Shown one piece after another: positions 1-8,900 of a stretch of DNA of 64,000 nt. Each line of letters begins with the position of its first letter. Position 1 is the stretch's first letter. Under the pieces are notes generated by a model. The model was given only the letters and a program-made list of their open reading frames with translations, was not told where the DNA came from and ran no database searches. Both the position numbers and the translations under genes were made by a program. Origin of the DNA: Sphingomonas natans (GTDB lineage Bacteria > Pseudomonadota > Alphaproteobacteria > Sphingomonadales > Sphingomonadaceae); NCBI RefSeq assembly GCF_030546695.1, contig NZ_JAUOTP010000002.1:558001-622000 (forward strand), given 5' to 3'.

Positions 1-956
1 CGCTGCTGTTCGATTTCCTAAACGGCCTGCACGACGCGGCCAACTCGATCGCCACCGTCGTCTCCACCCGCGTGCTGAGCCCGCAAGTGGCGGTGCTGTG
101 GGCGGCCTTCTTCAACTTCGTCGCTTTCTTGGTCTTCAGCCACGCGGTCGCCTACACGATCGGCAAGGGCACGATCTCGCCCGACATCGTCGATGCGCGT
201 GTGATCTTCGGCGCGCTGATGGGGGCGATCAGCTGGAATCTGATCACCTGGGCGCTGGGGCTCCCGTCCTCCTCCAGCCATGCGCTCGTCGGCGGGCTGA
301 TCGGTGCGGGCGTCAGCAAGGCCGGCGTCGCCGCGATCGTCTGGTCGGGCGTGCTCAAGACCGTGGCGGCGATCTTCCTGTCGCCGCTGATCGGGCTGCT
401 GCTCGCTTTGTTCATGGTGCTCGTCATCTCCTGGCTGTTCCGCCGCTTCACGCCGGCGGGCTCGGATCGCGTCTTCCGCCGCCTGCAATTGGTCTCGGCC
501 GCCGCTTATTCGCTCGGCCATGGCGGCAATGACGCGCAGAAGACGATGGGCATCATCACCGTCCTGCTGTTCTCGCAGGGCATCTATCAGGGTGAATTCC
601 ACATCCCGCTCTGGGTTGTGCTCTCCTGCCAGGGCGCGATGGGCCTCGGCACGCTCTTCGGCGGCTGGAAGATCGTCCATACGATGGGCTCGAAGATCAC
701 CCGCCTGACCCCGGCGCAGGGCTTCTGCGCCGAGACCGGCGGCGCGATCACCTTGTTCCTGGCGAACTTCGGCGGCATCCCGGTCTCCACCACGCACACG
801 ATCACGGGCGCGATCGTCGGCGTCGGCGCTGCCAAGCGCGTCTCGGCGGTGCGCTGGAGCGTCGCCTCCAGCATCGTCGTCGCCTGGTTCCTGACGCTGC
901 CCGCCGCCGCGCTGATCGCCTCGGCCGCCTACTTCCTGGCTGGCTTCTTCGCCTAA
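1..956 (+). CDS. Inorganic phosphate transporter, PiT family (5' truncated by window edge)
   Basis: Low-affinity phosphate (metal-phosphate) symporter of the inner membrane. The reading frame is open from base 3 and the start lies before the window; perhaps 20-25 residues are missing relative to a usual PiT protein. The first visible residues contain the PHO4 signature GLHDAANSIATVV, and its inverted-topology copy, GHGGNDAQKTMGI, occurs about 170 residues later, as expected for the duplicated PiT fold. Several long hydrophobic segments are obvious. A PiT gene is often preceded by a PhoU-like DUF47 gene, but that would be outside the window. The gene ends in TAA and is followed by a palindromic repeat. 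The family call is secure; the transported ion cannot be refined. Confidence 0.93.
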   Translation, partial: LLFDFLNGLHDAANSIATVVSTRVLSPQVAVLWAAFFNFVAFLVFSHAVAYTIGKGTISPDIVDARVIFGALMGAISWNLITWALGLPSSSSHALVGGLIGAGVSKAGVAAIVWSGVLKTVAAIFLSPLIGLLLALFMVLVISWLFRRFTPAGSDRVFRRLQLVSAAAYSLGHGGNDAQKTMGIITVLLFSQGIYQGEFHIPLWVVLSCQGAMGLGTLFGGWKIVHTMGSKITRLTPAQGFCAETGGAITLFLANFGGIPVSTTHTITGAIVGVGAAKRVSAVRWSVASSIVVAWFLTLPAAALIASAAYFLAGFFA

Positions 957-957
957 G

Positions 958-1092
958 CAAATTCCTCCCCGGCACGGGGAGGGGGACCATCCGCAGGATG
1001 GTGGAGGGGGCTTTCCACGCGCGGCTGCGCTGGACGGATAGCCCCCTCCGTCATCGCTGCGCGATGCCACCTCCCCGTCCCGGAGAGGATCG
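958..1092. repeat. GC-rich multi-hairpin intergenic repeat (REP-like)
   Basis: Between the phosphate transporter and recJ lie several perfect stems: CCTCCCCG/CGGGGAGG with a GCA loop (964-982), ACCATCC/GGATGGT with a GCA loop (986-1002), a long-range pair GGAGGGGGCT/AGCCCCCTCC (1003-1012 and 1040-1049), and CATCGC/GCGATG just after. Sequences of this style (CCCCTCCACCATCC...) are, from general knowledge, dispersed intergenic repeats in sphingomonads. It may also serve as a transcription terminator for the upstream gene, but no U-tract is seen. Confidence 0.7.
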
Positions 1093-1130
1093 GGGATTCC
1101 GCTGAGGCTGCTCCCGGGCTACAAGCCCCC

Positions 1131-2879
1131 ATGGCCGCATTTTCCGTTACCCGATCCATCCTCGGCCAGCCCTGGCGCTGGCGCGGCCTGGCCGGCGAAG
1201 CCGACAGCACGCCGGACGATCTGATTGATCAGTTGCTGATGTCGCGCGGCGTCGCGCGCGACGGCCTCGCTGCGCATCGCGAGCCGACGATCCGCGGCTT
1301 CATGCCCGACCCTTCGATCTTCCGCGACATGGACGTCGCCGCCGAGCGCCTCGCCCTTGCGGTGGTCGAGGGGCACCCGGTCACGATTTTCGGCGATTAT
1401 GACGTCGACGGCGCGACCTCGGCGGCGCTGCTGATCCGCCTGCTGCGCGGGCTCGGCCTCTCGCCTGGCTCCTACATCCCCGATCGCCTGCTCGAAGGCT
1501 ATGGCCCGAGCGGCGACGCACTCGCGGCGATCGCGGCGGGCGGCGCGCAACTGATCGTCACCGTCGATTGCGGCGCGCAGGCGTTCGAGGCGCTCGCGCA
1601 GGCGCATGCGGTCGGCGTCGAGGTGATCGTCGTCGATCATCACAAATGCACCGCCGAGCTTCCCCGCGCGCTGGCGATGGTCAATCCCAACCGCCTCGAC
1701 GAAGGCGAAGGCGCGGCGCACGGCCATCTCGCCGCGGTCGGCGTCGCCTTCCTGCTCGGCGCCGCCTTGCTGCGCACTTTGCGCGCGCGCGGCTGGTTCG
1801 CGACGCGCCCCGAGCCCGCGCTGATCGAACTGCTCGATCTCGTCGCCTTGGGCACCGTCGCCGACGTTGCCGCCCTGCGCGGCCTCAACCGCGCCTTCGT
1901 CTCGCAAGGCCTGAAGGTCATGCGCCAAGGGCGCAATATCGGGCTCGTCGCGCTCGCCAAGGCCGCCGGCCTCACCAAGTCGCCGACCTGCACCGATCTC
2001 GGCTTCGCGCTTGGGCCCCGCATCAATGCCGGCGGGCGCGTCGGCAAATCGGACCTCGGCGTCCGCCTGCTCGTCACCGACGACGCAGATGAAGCCGCCG
2101 AAATCGCCGCCGAACTGGATCGCCTCAATGGCGAGCGCCGCGCGATCGAGCAAATGGTGACCGAAGCCGCCGAACTCGTCGCCGCGACCCAGGCCAATCG
2201 CGCCGTCGCGGTCGTCTCGGGCGACGGCTGGCATCCGGGCGTGATCGGCATCGTCGCCGGCCGGCTCAAGGAAAAGCTTGGCCGCCCCGCGATCGTCATC
2301 GCGCTCGACGGCGCGACCGGCAAAGGATCGGGCCGCTCGATCTCCGGCGTCGATCTCGGCGCCGCGATCCTCGCCGCCAAGGAAAGCGGGCTGCTCGTCG
2401 CCGGCGGCGGCCATGCGATGGCGGCGGGCCTCACCGTCGAGGCGGCGGCGATCGACTCGCTCGCCGATTTCCTCGACGAACGCCTCGGTGCCGACGTCGC
2501 CCGCGCGCGCGACGATCGCGCACTCCTGTACGATGCGGTCGTCAGCGCACGTGGCGTGGCGGGCTCGCTCGTCGATGCGCTGGAGGCGGGCGGGCCTTAT
2601 GGCGCGGGCTGGCCGGCGCCGCGCATCACCACCGGCCCGGTCCGGATCATCAAGGCCGACATCGTCGGCAACGGCCATGTCCGCGCGATCGTCGCCGGCG
2701 ACGATGGCGGCTCGATCAAGACGATCGCCTTCCGCCAGGCGGACTCGCCGCTCGGCCTGGCCCTGCTCGGCGCGGGCCCGCACCGCCGCCTGTGGCTGGC
2801 GGGCCGCGCGCGCCGCGACGACTGGTCGGGCGGCGACAAAGCCGAGCTTCATCTCGACGATGCGGCCTGGGCGGATTGA
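1131..2879 (+). CDS. recJ: Single-stranded-DNA-specific exonuclease RecJ
   Basis: 5'-3' single-strand DNA exonuclease acting in recombination (RecF pathway) and mismatch repair. The 582-residue length is normal for the family. DHH phosphoesterase motifs are visible in order: DYDVDGATS near residue 88 (motif I) and VVDHHKC near residue 168 (the DHH motif with metal-binding Asp/His). The DHHA1 domain has GGGHAMAAG near residue 424, followed by the OB-type C-terminal domain. The ATG at 1131 was chosen because it starts a typical N-terminal sequence (MAAFSVTRSILGQPWRWR) and no better start lies upstream. It is followed closely by tRNA-Glu. Nothing unusual is seen in the catalytic residues. Confidence 0.95.
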   Translation: MAAFSVTRSILGQPWRWRGLAGEADSTPDDLIDQLLMSRGVARDGLAAHREPTIRGFMPDPSIFRDMDVAAERLALAVVEGHPVTIFGDYDVDGATSAALLIRLLRGLGLSPGSYIPDRLLEGYGPSGDALAAIAAGGAQLIVTVDCGAQAFEALAQAHAVGVEVIVVDHHKCTAELPRALAMVNPNRLDEGEGAAHGHLAAVGVAFLLGAALLRTLRARGWFATRPEPALIELLDLVALGTVADVAALRGLNRAFVSQGLKVMRQGRNIGLVALAKAAGLTKSPTCTDLGFALGPRINAGGRVGKSDLGVRLLVTDDADEAAEIAAELDRLNGERRAIEQMVTEAAELVAATQANRAVAVVSGDGWHPGVIGIVAGRLKEKLGRPAIVIALDGATGKGSGRSISGVDLGAAILAAKESGLLVAGGGHAMAAGLTVEAAAIDSLADFLDERLGADVARARDDRALLYDAVVSARGVAGSLVDALEAGGPYGAGWPAPRITTGPVRIIKADIVGNGHVRAIVAGDDGGSIKTIAFRQADSPLGLALLGAGPHRRLWLAGRARRDDWSGGDKAELHLDDAAWAD

Positions 2880-2918
2880 CCTTCCGCGCGCGCTTGCCTA
2901 AGCGCCGCCCACCCGGAC

Positions 2919-2993
2919 GGCCCCTTCGTCTAAGGGTTAGGACGCGGCCCTTTCACGGCTGAAATACGGGTTCGAATCCCGTAGGGGTCACCA
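2919..2993 (+). tRNA. tRNA-Glu (anticodon TTC)
   Basis: Folds as a full cloverleaf. The acceptor stem GGCCCCT pairs with AGGGGTC (one G-U). The anticodon stem CGGCC/GGCTG holds loop CTTTCAC with anticodon TTC (Glu). The T-arm is ACGGG-TTCGAAT-CCCGT. The 3' CCA is encoded (2991-2993). Its last 16 bases are the left attachment site of the following mobile element, and integration regenerates an intact tRNA. Confidence 0.97.
2978..2993 (+). other. attL core (tRNA-Glu 3' end)
   Basis: The sequence CCCGTAGGGGTCACCA comprises the T-arm 3' strand, acceptor strand and CCA of tRNA-Glu. It is repeated exactly at 13926-13941. The bases flanking the repeat differ on both sides, which fixes the identity block at 16 bp. 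Confidence 0.9.
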
Positions 2994-3004
2994 ATCCCAT
3001 CTGA

Positions 3005-4126
3005 TTATCCTTTCTTTTCAGGTGGCTGCGGCTTCGTTTTGGCTAACTCGCCACCACGGTTAGCCAAAAAGCTATTTGAAAGGCGCGTCAAAGCACCTGT
3101 CGCCAGCCTTTTTTGATCGGCGCCGGCAGTGTACGTCGTCACTTCAGCATCGCCCTTCCAATCGCCAGCGGCTTTGATCGCCTGCTGGGATTCTCCTTCT
3201 TCGGCCAAACGTCGTGCCATCGCCTTCCGCAGCCCATGCGCCGTGCATTGGGGCAAACCAGCCTCGTCGCACCATTCGCGCATCTTGTTGCCAAAGCCGG
3301 CCCTGCTGAAAGGATTGCCCGCCTCAGTGACGAGGAACGTTTTGAATCCGACGCGCTGCATAGCGGCGATCGCTTCGGTCAGCTGCGGCGCGGCAGGCAC
3401 CCACATCTCACGACCGGTCTTTCCAGGCCGGAAATTGATCAGACCCTCTTTCAGGTGTTGCGGGCCAAAGAGGCGGGTGTCACCGCGACGCTGCCCCGTC
3501 CAAAGCATGATTTCGAGCGCCAGCCTGGCGCGAGTGCCTAGGCCATGCCGAGCTTGATATTGCGCGATATCAGCCTCAGTCCACGAATAGAACCCGGCCG
3601 TCTTCGGGGCCGCAGTGTGCTCGGCCTCCTCGACCGGATTGGATGAGATCCACTCTAGGCGTTTGGCATAGGCAAAGAGGCGCCGTAGCTGTTTTCTCAA
3701 ACTCTGGGCGGCAAAGGGCCCGCCGACCGTGCGGCCGCCTTTTTCGGTTTTTTGCGAACGCTTAGCGAGAATCGCCTCGATATGCTGCCATCCGAAATTG
3801 GCGACTAGGTCATTCGCGAACTCGACGCGGAAGCTTTCGATCAGCAGGCGGCGCCGGCGCTGGTCGTCGGCTCCACCGCGATTGAAATTCCCGCTTCCGT
3901 AATAGCGCGCCACGAGGTCGCCCACGGATCGCGGAACACAGCGCCCAGCCCCTGCCCGAATCTGCCGACCAGCCTCGCAAGCTCCCAGCTCCTCCCGGAA
4001 ACCGGGTGTGTCAGGTGGATTCTTGAAGTAGTAGGTCGCGTGACCCGATTTCCTCCAACGCCAGTGGATCTTGCCGTGGCGATCAAAGAAGTGGCTAACG
4101 CCTGGGTACCGCCGCTTCGCCTTCAC
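3005..4126 (-). CDS. Tyrosine-type site-specific integrase
   Basis: Site-specific recombinase that inserts and excises the element at tRNA-Glu. It has 373 residues. An SAM-like core-binding region lies around residues 60-170, then the catalytic domain: Arg I in TGQRRGD (about 213-214), a candidate Lys in GKTGRE (about 236), HGLRK (His297, Arg300), a Trp in GDWKGD (323) and the nucleophilic Tyr332 in TTYTAGAD. The stop lies 12 bp from the tRNA 3' end, the usual orientation. Its start overlaps the 60-aa gene by 4 bp, so the two are translationally coupled. The last codons contain two GTTAGCCAA sites, which may be arm-type binding sites. All catalytic residues are present, so it is probably active. 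Confidence 0.93.
   Translation of the reverse strand: MKAKRRYPGVSHFFDRHGKIHWRWRKSGHATYYFKNPPDTPGFREELGACEAGRQIRAGAGRCVPRSVGDLVARYYGSGNFNRGGADDQRRRRLLIESFRVEFANDLVANFGWQHIEAILAKRSQKTEKGGRTVGGPFAAQSLRKQLRRLFAYAKRLEWISSNPVEEAEHTAAPKTAGFYSWTEADIAQYQARHGLGTRARLALEIMLWTGQRRGDTRLFGPQHLKEGLINFRPGKTGREMWVPAAPQLTEAIAAMQRVGFKTFLVTEAGNPFSRAGFGNKMREWCDEAGLPQCTAHGLRKAMARRLAEEGESQQAIKAAGDWKGDAEVTTYTAGADQKRLATGALTRLSNSFLANRGGELAKTKPQPPEKKG
3039..3067. repeat. Inverted pair of GTTAGCCAA near attL (candidate integrase arm sites)
   Basis: TTGGCTAAC (3039-3047) and GTTAGCCAA (3059-3067) form an inverted pair within the 3' end of the integrase gene, 46-74 bp from the left attachment core. The same 9-mer occurs twice near the other end of the element. 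Its role as an arm-type site is inferred from position and repetition only. Confidence 0.45.
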
Positions 4127-4305
4127 CTTGGCAGGATCCGGTCCAACGGGTTGCCTGGCAATGAAGCCTGCGCTTCTCCGAATATCACGCGAATGTCGCC
4201 CGACGACGCTTCAACCACACACGCGCAGGGCTTCAAACCTGCAGCGACTGCGGCCTTAAGCATGCGCGTGGCGTCCGCCTGATTAAACGACGAACGCCGG
4301 GTCAC
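4123..4305 (-). CDS. Small protein of unknown function upstream of integrase
   Basis: A 60-residue protein whose gene overlaps both neighbours by 4 bp (integrase start and the end of the MerR-like gene). This tight ATGA-type coupling is good evidence that it is translated. The sequence starts MTRRSSFNQADATRMLKAA, a basic helical segment, followed by a short beta-rich part (PCACVVEASSGDIRVIFG). Similar small genes preceding integrases are common in alphaproteobacterial prophages, but their function is not known to me. It could be an excisionase-like or DNA-binding accessory factor; this is a guess from context. Confidence 0.7.
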   Translation of the reverse strand: MTRRSSFNQADATRMLKAAVAAGLKPCACVVEASSGDIRVIFGEAQASLPGNPLDRILPR

Positions 4306-4925
4306 GTAATCACCGGAAAAGGACTAAAAATAACCGCTAGATTTATTGCCACAGTTACAGGCTGATGCCGAAGCGAAGCTGGCGGCTCATATCCACGAAC
4401 TAAATCAGTCGTATCCGGCTCGGATTGGTCCAAAAACCAAAACCATTGCCCTTCATCCTTAGGTGATACACAAGAACACAAATCCGACCAAAGGTCTAAC
4501 TTGTCTGCATCCCGGCTGCTTAAGGCTAAAATTAAGCTGAAATATCGCGTGGCTTCGCATTCCGTCAGCTCTCCACGTCGCATTGCGAAGCACAACTCGC
4601 TGTCTTCAAACTGCCCGCTACCTCGGGATAGTGAAAGGCGCCTGACGTGATCCACGGCTACAGGTATTGATCTTCCGAACTCGGCCGTTGACTGGATCTT
4701 ATCAGCCAATCTCGTCATTACGGAAATGTTTGTTCCGACGTCTCGCATCGCCTTAAGAATAGCGGCGATTCGACCTTGGAGGGCGTCGAATTTGCGATGG
4801 TTCCCTCGCCCGTCGCCGCCTGAGATCGGGACCAACAAGCGGCGCTTAAGCCAAAAGCTCAGAACGTCATCCTCGACACCGACGGATGAAGAGACCTCGC
4901 GGCGAGTATAGGTTGGCGCGTCCAT
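4302..4925 (-). CDS. MerR-like HTH regulator of the element
   Basis: Probable DNA-binding regulator. From the ATG at 4925 the protein begins MDAPTYTRREVSSSVGV and continues DDVLSFWLKRRLLVP, matching the layout of a MerR winged helix-turn-helix (helix-turn-helix, wing, then a basic RKF segment). The C-terminal 120 residues are not recognised. An upstream ATG at 4967 has the better ribosome site (AAAGG) and would add 14 residues; the 4925 start is preferred because MerR domains usually begin right before this motif. Two CCATAGGACC repeats lie just upstream and could be its own operator. It is co-transcribed with the 60-aa gene and integrase. The gene is visibly less GC-rich than the host genes. 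Confidence 0.65.
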   Translation of the reverse strand: MDAPTYTRREVSSSVGVEDDVLSFWLKRRLLVPISGGDGRGNHRKFDALQGRIAAILKAMRDVGTNISVMTRLADKIQSTAEFGRSIPVAVDHVRRLSLSRGSGQFEDSELCFAMRRGELTECEATRYFSLILALSSRDADKLDLWSDLCSCVSPKDEGQWFWFLDQSEPDTTDLVRGYEPPASLRHQPVTVAINLAVIFSPFPVIT

Positions 4926-4932
4926 AGCAGTC

Positions 4933-4973
4933 CCATAGGACCAAAAGACCTTAGCGTAAAGGTCCATAGGACC
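4933..4973. promoter_or_regulatory. Repeated CCATAGGACC before the MerR-like gene
   Basis: CCATAGGACC occurs twice, at 4933-4942 and 4964-4973, 31 bp apart. The second is part of the near-palindrome GGTCCATAGGACC (4961-4973). The position directly before the preferred regulator start suggests an operator, possibly autoregulatory. No protein-DNA evidence is visible. Confidence 0.4.
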
Positions 4974-5004
4974 TTTCCCCGCCGATCGCACCGGCGGGTG
5001 TAGC

Positions 5005-5340
5005 TCACCGGCGGACGATCGGCTGAAAATCAGTCTCCCGTATCAGGTCGATTTTCTGACGGACCACGTCGCATTGATCAAGACCACACCGTAGCAACGA
5101 TGCCACGAGGTGCCATTCTGCAGATTGGGTGAGCGTCTTCAGCTCCCCGCCGCGACCGATCAGGTACTTTTCAAAAGTATCAAGAACGTAGCTAGCTGCC
5201 GCAAACTGCGACTGCGCATTTTCAGCGGCGCCGTCTGCCTCGGCAACATGGCCGTCGAACTCAAATTTAGCGTTCCAAGCGCTGGCCGCATCGCTCCCAT
5301 CGCCCTGCTCGCGCCCTTCGAAATGGTGAGTCATGTTCAT
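5005..5340 (-). CDS. Hypothetical protein of the element
   Basis: A 111-residue protein not recognised as any family. The N-terminal third is acidic (EGREQGDGSDAA...) and the rest is helical, with SYVLDTFEKYLIGRG and SLLRCGLDQCDVVRQKIDLI. It lies upstream of the MerR-like gene on the same strand and probably heads the regulator-integrase operon. There is no signal peptide or membrane segment. Its reality rests on strand, position and length, since no homolog is recalled. Confidence 0.5.
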   Translation of the reverse strand: MNMTHHFEGREQGDGSDAASAWNAKFEFDGHVAEADGAAENAQSQFAAASYVLDTFEKYLIGRGGELKTLTQSAEWHLVASLLRCGLDQCDVVRQKIDLIRETDFQPIVRR

Positions 5341-5653
5341 ATTTTCGTCTCTCGATATGGCCTGTCACAGCCAGCCAGGTGACGGACCTTGGCGCCGGGA
5401 GAGTGACAGCCGGCCGAGAGACCGGTGGAGCGTTTTTACCCGAAGGCTATTGCATGGCGCCCCGCTCCCGACATAGAAAGTCGGTGAGCAATGGACGCCA
5501 ATCCACGCTCTCAGTGTTCAGCGATCGTTCCGCGCCAACGGGACGGCCGCCTATCTCGGTCCGGGCTGTCACACCCATCGAATAGATTGCACGATCGACC
5601 GGCAGGCTTCAAGCCCAGCCGGCGCATCGTTGCGTCCATGGGACATGGACCTT
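5341..5653. other. Gene-poor stretch, probable promoter region of the integrase operon
   Basis: No reading frame here has convincing composition on either strand. As the stretch upstream of the minus-strand regulator-integrase genes, it should carry their promoter. I see no clear sigma-70 boxes, repeats or hairpins that I would defend. Confidence 0.4.
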
Positions 5654-5953
5654 CTAGGACGACCGCTCCGAACCCTGCGGCGGCCGAGCGCCACCCTTCC
5701 GAGCATTCGGGCTTATCCTCCCAACTGTTCGAGCTGTTCGGCTAACCAGTGGTGTCGTGCCCTGCGGAAGCATCGCGAGGGTCTTCGCAGCTGTTCCTAT
5801 CATGGCGCTCGGCGCCTCTCCGTACACGCGAAAAGCTAACGCCGCAGCTGCGTAGAGCAGGGCATGCACGGCCGTTGCCGCGTCGGGCGCATTATCGAGC
5901 GCCGCTTGTCGAAGTCCACCGGCCAAGGCGGCCTGTTCGTCGTTCAGTCGCAT
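5654..5953 (-). CDS. Hypothetical small helical protein after the tape-measure gene
   Basis: A 99-residue protein starting 8 bp after the tape-measure stop, so probably translated from the same message. Residues 1-65 form a plausible helical domain (NDEQAALAGGLRQAALDNAP, then ALLYAAAALAFRVYGEAP). The C-terminal 30 residues are basic and of low complexity. Its layout resembles the 84-aa gene at 12257-12511 (both have an Ala-rich helix followed by a short Gly/Pro turn), which hints at distant relatedness. Function unknown. Confidence 0.5.
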   Translation of the reverse strand: MRLNDEQAALAGGLRQAALDNAPDAATAVHALLYAAAALAFRVYGEAPSAMIGTAAKTLAMLPQGTTPLVSRTARTVGRISPNARKGGARPPQGSERSS

Positions 5954-5961
5954 GGTGTCTC

Positions 5962-8900
5962 CTATGCTGCCACACCGGCCACGGTGATCGCCTGACCGCC
6001 GCTGGCACTGGTGACGTTCTCCAGCTTCCTGTTGATGCCGCCGGTGTTGCTAGCGATCGTCGCATTCGCGTTGTCGTTGCTCTCGCGCATCCTCGCGACT
6101 TCCGCGCGGAGCGCCTTCACCTCCGCTATCAATTCGTCGCTCGTCGACGCCGGCGCCGACGCGCTCTGCGACGTCGCGAGCGCGGCAAACATGTCATCGG
6201 TCGAGGTTACGCCAGATCCGCCAATATGGCTGATGAGGCTGTATGTGTCCTCGAGACTGGCGGCAGTCTGCGCTTGGATGCGATCCAGCTCCTGCCGGCT
6301 GGTTGCCGCATCGGCCGCCGCATCGAGGAGCGAGCGAGAGAGGCCGGTGAGCGTGCCAGCTGCCGCCTGATCACCGCCACGCGCCAGCGAGGTCGCCGCG
6401 TTGAACTGGCCAAGGATGGCGGCGAAGCTGCCCCCGGAGGTGGCGGCCTCGATACCCCGGATGCGGTCGATTTCATCACGAATGCCATCGCCGACAGATG
6501 TCCATGCATCCTTCAGCTGTTCTGCCGCCTTGGCCGCGTCCTGGGCGTCGCTGATCGCGTAGATCTGCTCTTGCAGGGCACGGTTTGAAGGATCGAGCTT
6601 TGCCAGCTCCGCCGCCCGGATCGCGGCGGTATCCCCCGTCAGTTGCAGCAGCTTCGATTGCAGATCCTGCTGCTCGGAAAGGATGTCTGCCGCCGATTTA
6701 GCTCCTTCCAGCGACGTCTTCAAATCGGCGAATGCGGGAGCCATTTGCAACAAGGTGGCATAGGTAGCCCGCCCAGCCTCGGTCGTGAGATCCTGGGCTT
6801 CCACCAATTTACGGAAGCCCGCGAGGGTGTCAGGCATCGCAACGTCAAGTGCGGCAAACGTCTTGCCCAGCTGCGCGGCCGTCGCCGCAGCCCGTTCCTG
6901 ATCGGTGTAGAAGGTTTTGAAATAGGCATCGGCCGCCCCGGTGAGCGAACTAAGGCTATCGAACTGATCTGCCAGCCCCATCTTTGCGTCGAGGCCGAGT
7001 GCTCGTGCGCTACTTCCCAAGAGGTCGAGCGTGTTCGAGACCGTCTCTACGGTCGATGCGACGCGTACCAGCGTTTCATAGGCTCCCTCGCCGACTTTCT
7101 GAAAACGGCCCAATCCGGGGAAGGCGGCCTCCGCCATGCCATCCGCCGCCGCACCGAAAATCGCGGACAGTTTGTCCTCTATCTCCGAGCCGGTAAGCCC
7201 CTGAAGGTCGACCCGGCCAAGGTTCAGAACGAAGCCGTCCACCTTGCTCGCAATGTCAGCAGTAGCAGCCCCGAGGGGGCCAGCCGCAGCGACGATCGAA
7301 TCGTCGAAGCTCTTCAGGATAAGCGCAAATTGCGCGGATATATCGTCATCGATCGCGCCGCCATATGCGGTAGAGTACTTAGTGCTCGTCGTGACGCCGA
7401 GGATCTTCTTCTTTTTCTCAATATCAGAATAAGTCTGAGCATCGAAACCAGAACCGAGAATTTCTTCGATCGACTGCGCGCCCGCATAGATCCCACTGCC
7501 GACAATGGTGGTCTTGCTACCAAAGAGCTTATCGATCACGCCGCCAAGCAGGCCGCCGATAACCGGCACTACCGCTTTGACCACGCTCGAAAGAGCCGTG
7601 GCATGAACGCCAACGTCGACGTCGGCCGAGGCGTTAAGATTGCCCGACCGGACTAGAACGGTTGCGAGCCCACCGATCTGAGAATCAATGCTCTTTAGCG
7701 ACGCCGCCATCTCGCGCGAGTAATTCGCGGTTATCGAATCCACCTGATGAAGCAGATCCAGCGAATGCTTGATTGATGCGGACTGCGCCGATGAGTCGCC
7801 TAGGACCGTACCCGCGCCAAGGTTCGATTTTGGCGCGGTCGAACTGCCATGCCCACCGCTGAAGCCGAGAGAAGCCATCACGGTCAGCATCGCGGCGACC
7901 GCAGCAAAGCCTGCCGGCCCGAGCGTGTCGAACATATGGGCTGCACCGGCCGCAACCGATCTGGCGGTTCGAACGAGCTGAGCCGCCGCCAGGGCACGTT
8001 CCGCCACCTCGGCGGCAGCAGCTCCCTTCGTTCCTTCATCGAACATGCTGCGCGTGGCGCTCGCGAGCCCAGCCGTCGTTTCGAGTTGGAGGGTCAGCAT
8101 ATCATGTCGCTTCATCGCGTCTGTGCTGGCTTGATTTTCGATTGCGTGCGCCCGCTCGCCATATTGGGCAAGGATCCCGATGGTGTCGCCGATCGCCCCG
8201 CCAACCATTCCGAAGGCGTCCGACATGATATTGGCCGCACGGCTCGCTTGGTCGGCGAGGCTCGCGAGCGCATCTTGTTCGGCGCGGATAATCTCCAGCA
8301 GACGGTCGTGAGCTTTCGCCTCGTCCGCCAGCCCCTTCAGATCTTGGCCTAAGCCGGTTATCTTCACGGGCGCGTCGAAGGCGGCAAGCATCTTCGCCGT
8401 CTCCATGTGATCCTGTCCGCGCATGAACGATGCGGCATCGAGAAGCGCCCCGGCTGCCCTCGTTGCAGCCGCCTGTTCGCGTTGCAGCTTGGTCGCCTCG
8501 CGCAATTCCTTGTTGTGCTCGCGGGTCGCGGCGGCGGCCGTTTTGTCGGAATCCTGAATGGTCTTGAGGGCAACGTCCGCTTCGCGAACATGGGCCTTGT
8601 ACTCGGCGAGGGTCTGATTCCCCTCGACGTATTCGTGCGTGAGGCTTCGGAGCGCGGCCGTGTGAGCGATCGTGGCCGCCTTGCCCTTGTCGAGCGACGC
8701 TGCCACCTCCTCACGGGCCATATAGGCGGACGCGGCACGCAATCCATCTTCGGCCGACAAGAGCGCCTTGCTCGAAGCTGCCAGCTTGTCCTGAAGTCCG
8801 CCGATCTGCGCGAGCTGCATCGGGAGGCCGAGCGCGGCGATGTCGCCTCGATCGCCGCCGATTACCATGCGAGTCTTGGTCGCCTCGTAGTCAGCGACCG

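Noticed and set aside
3113-3557. Plus-strand frames of 142 aa within the integrase region
   Set aside because: They are opposite a complete tyrosine integrase with all catalytic residues and have no motif of their own.
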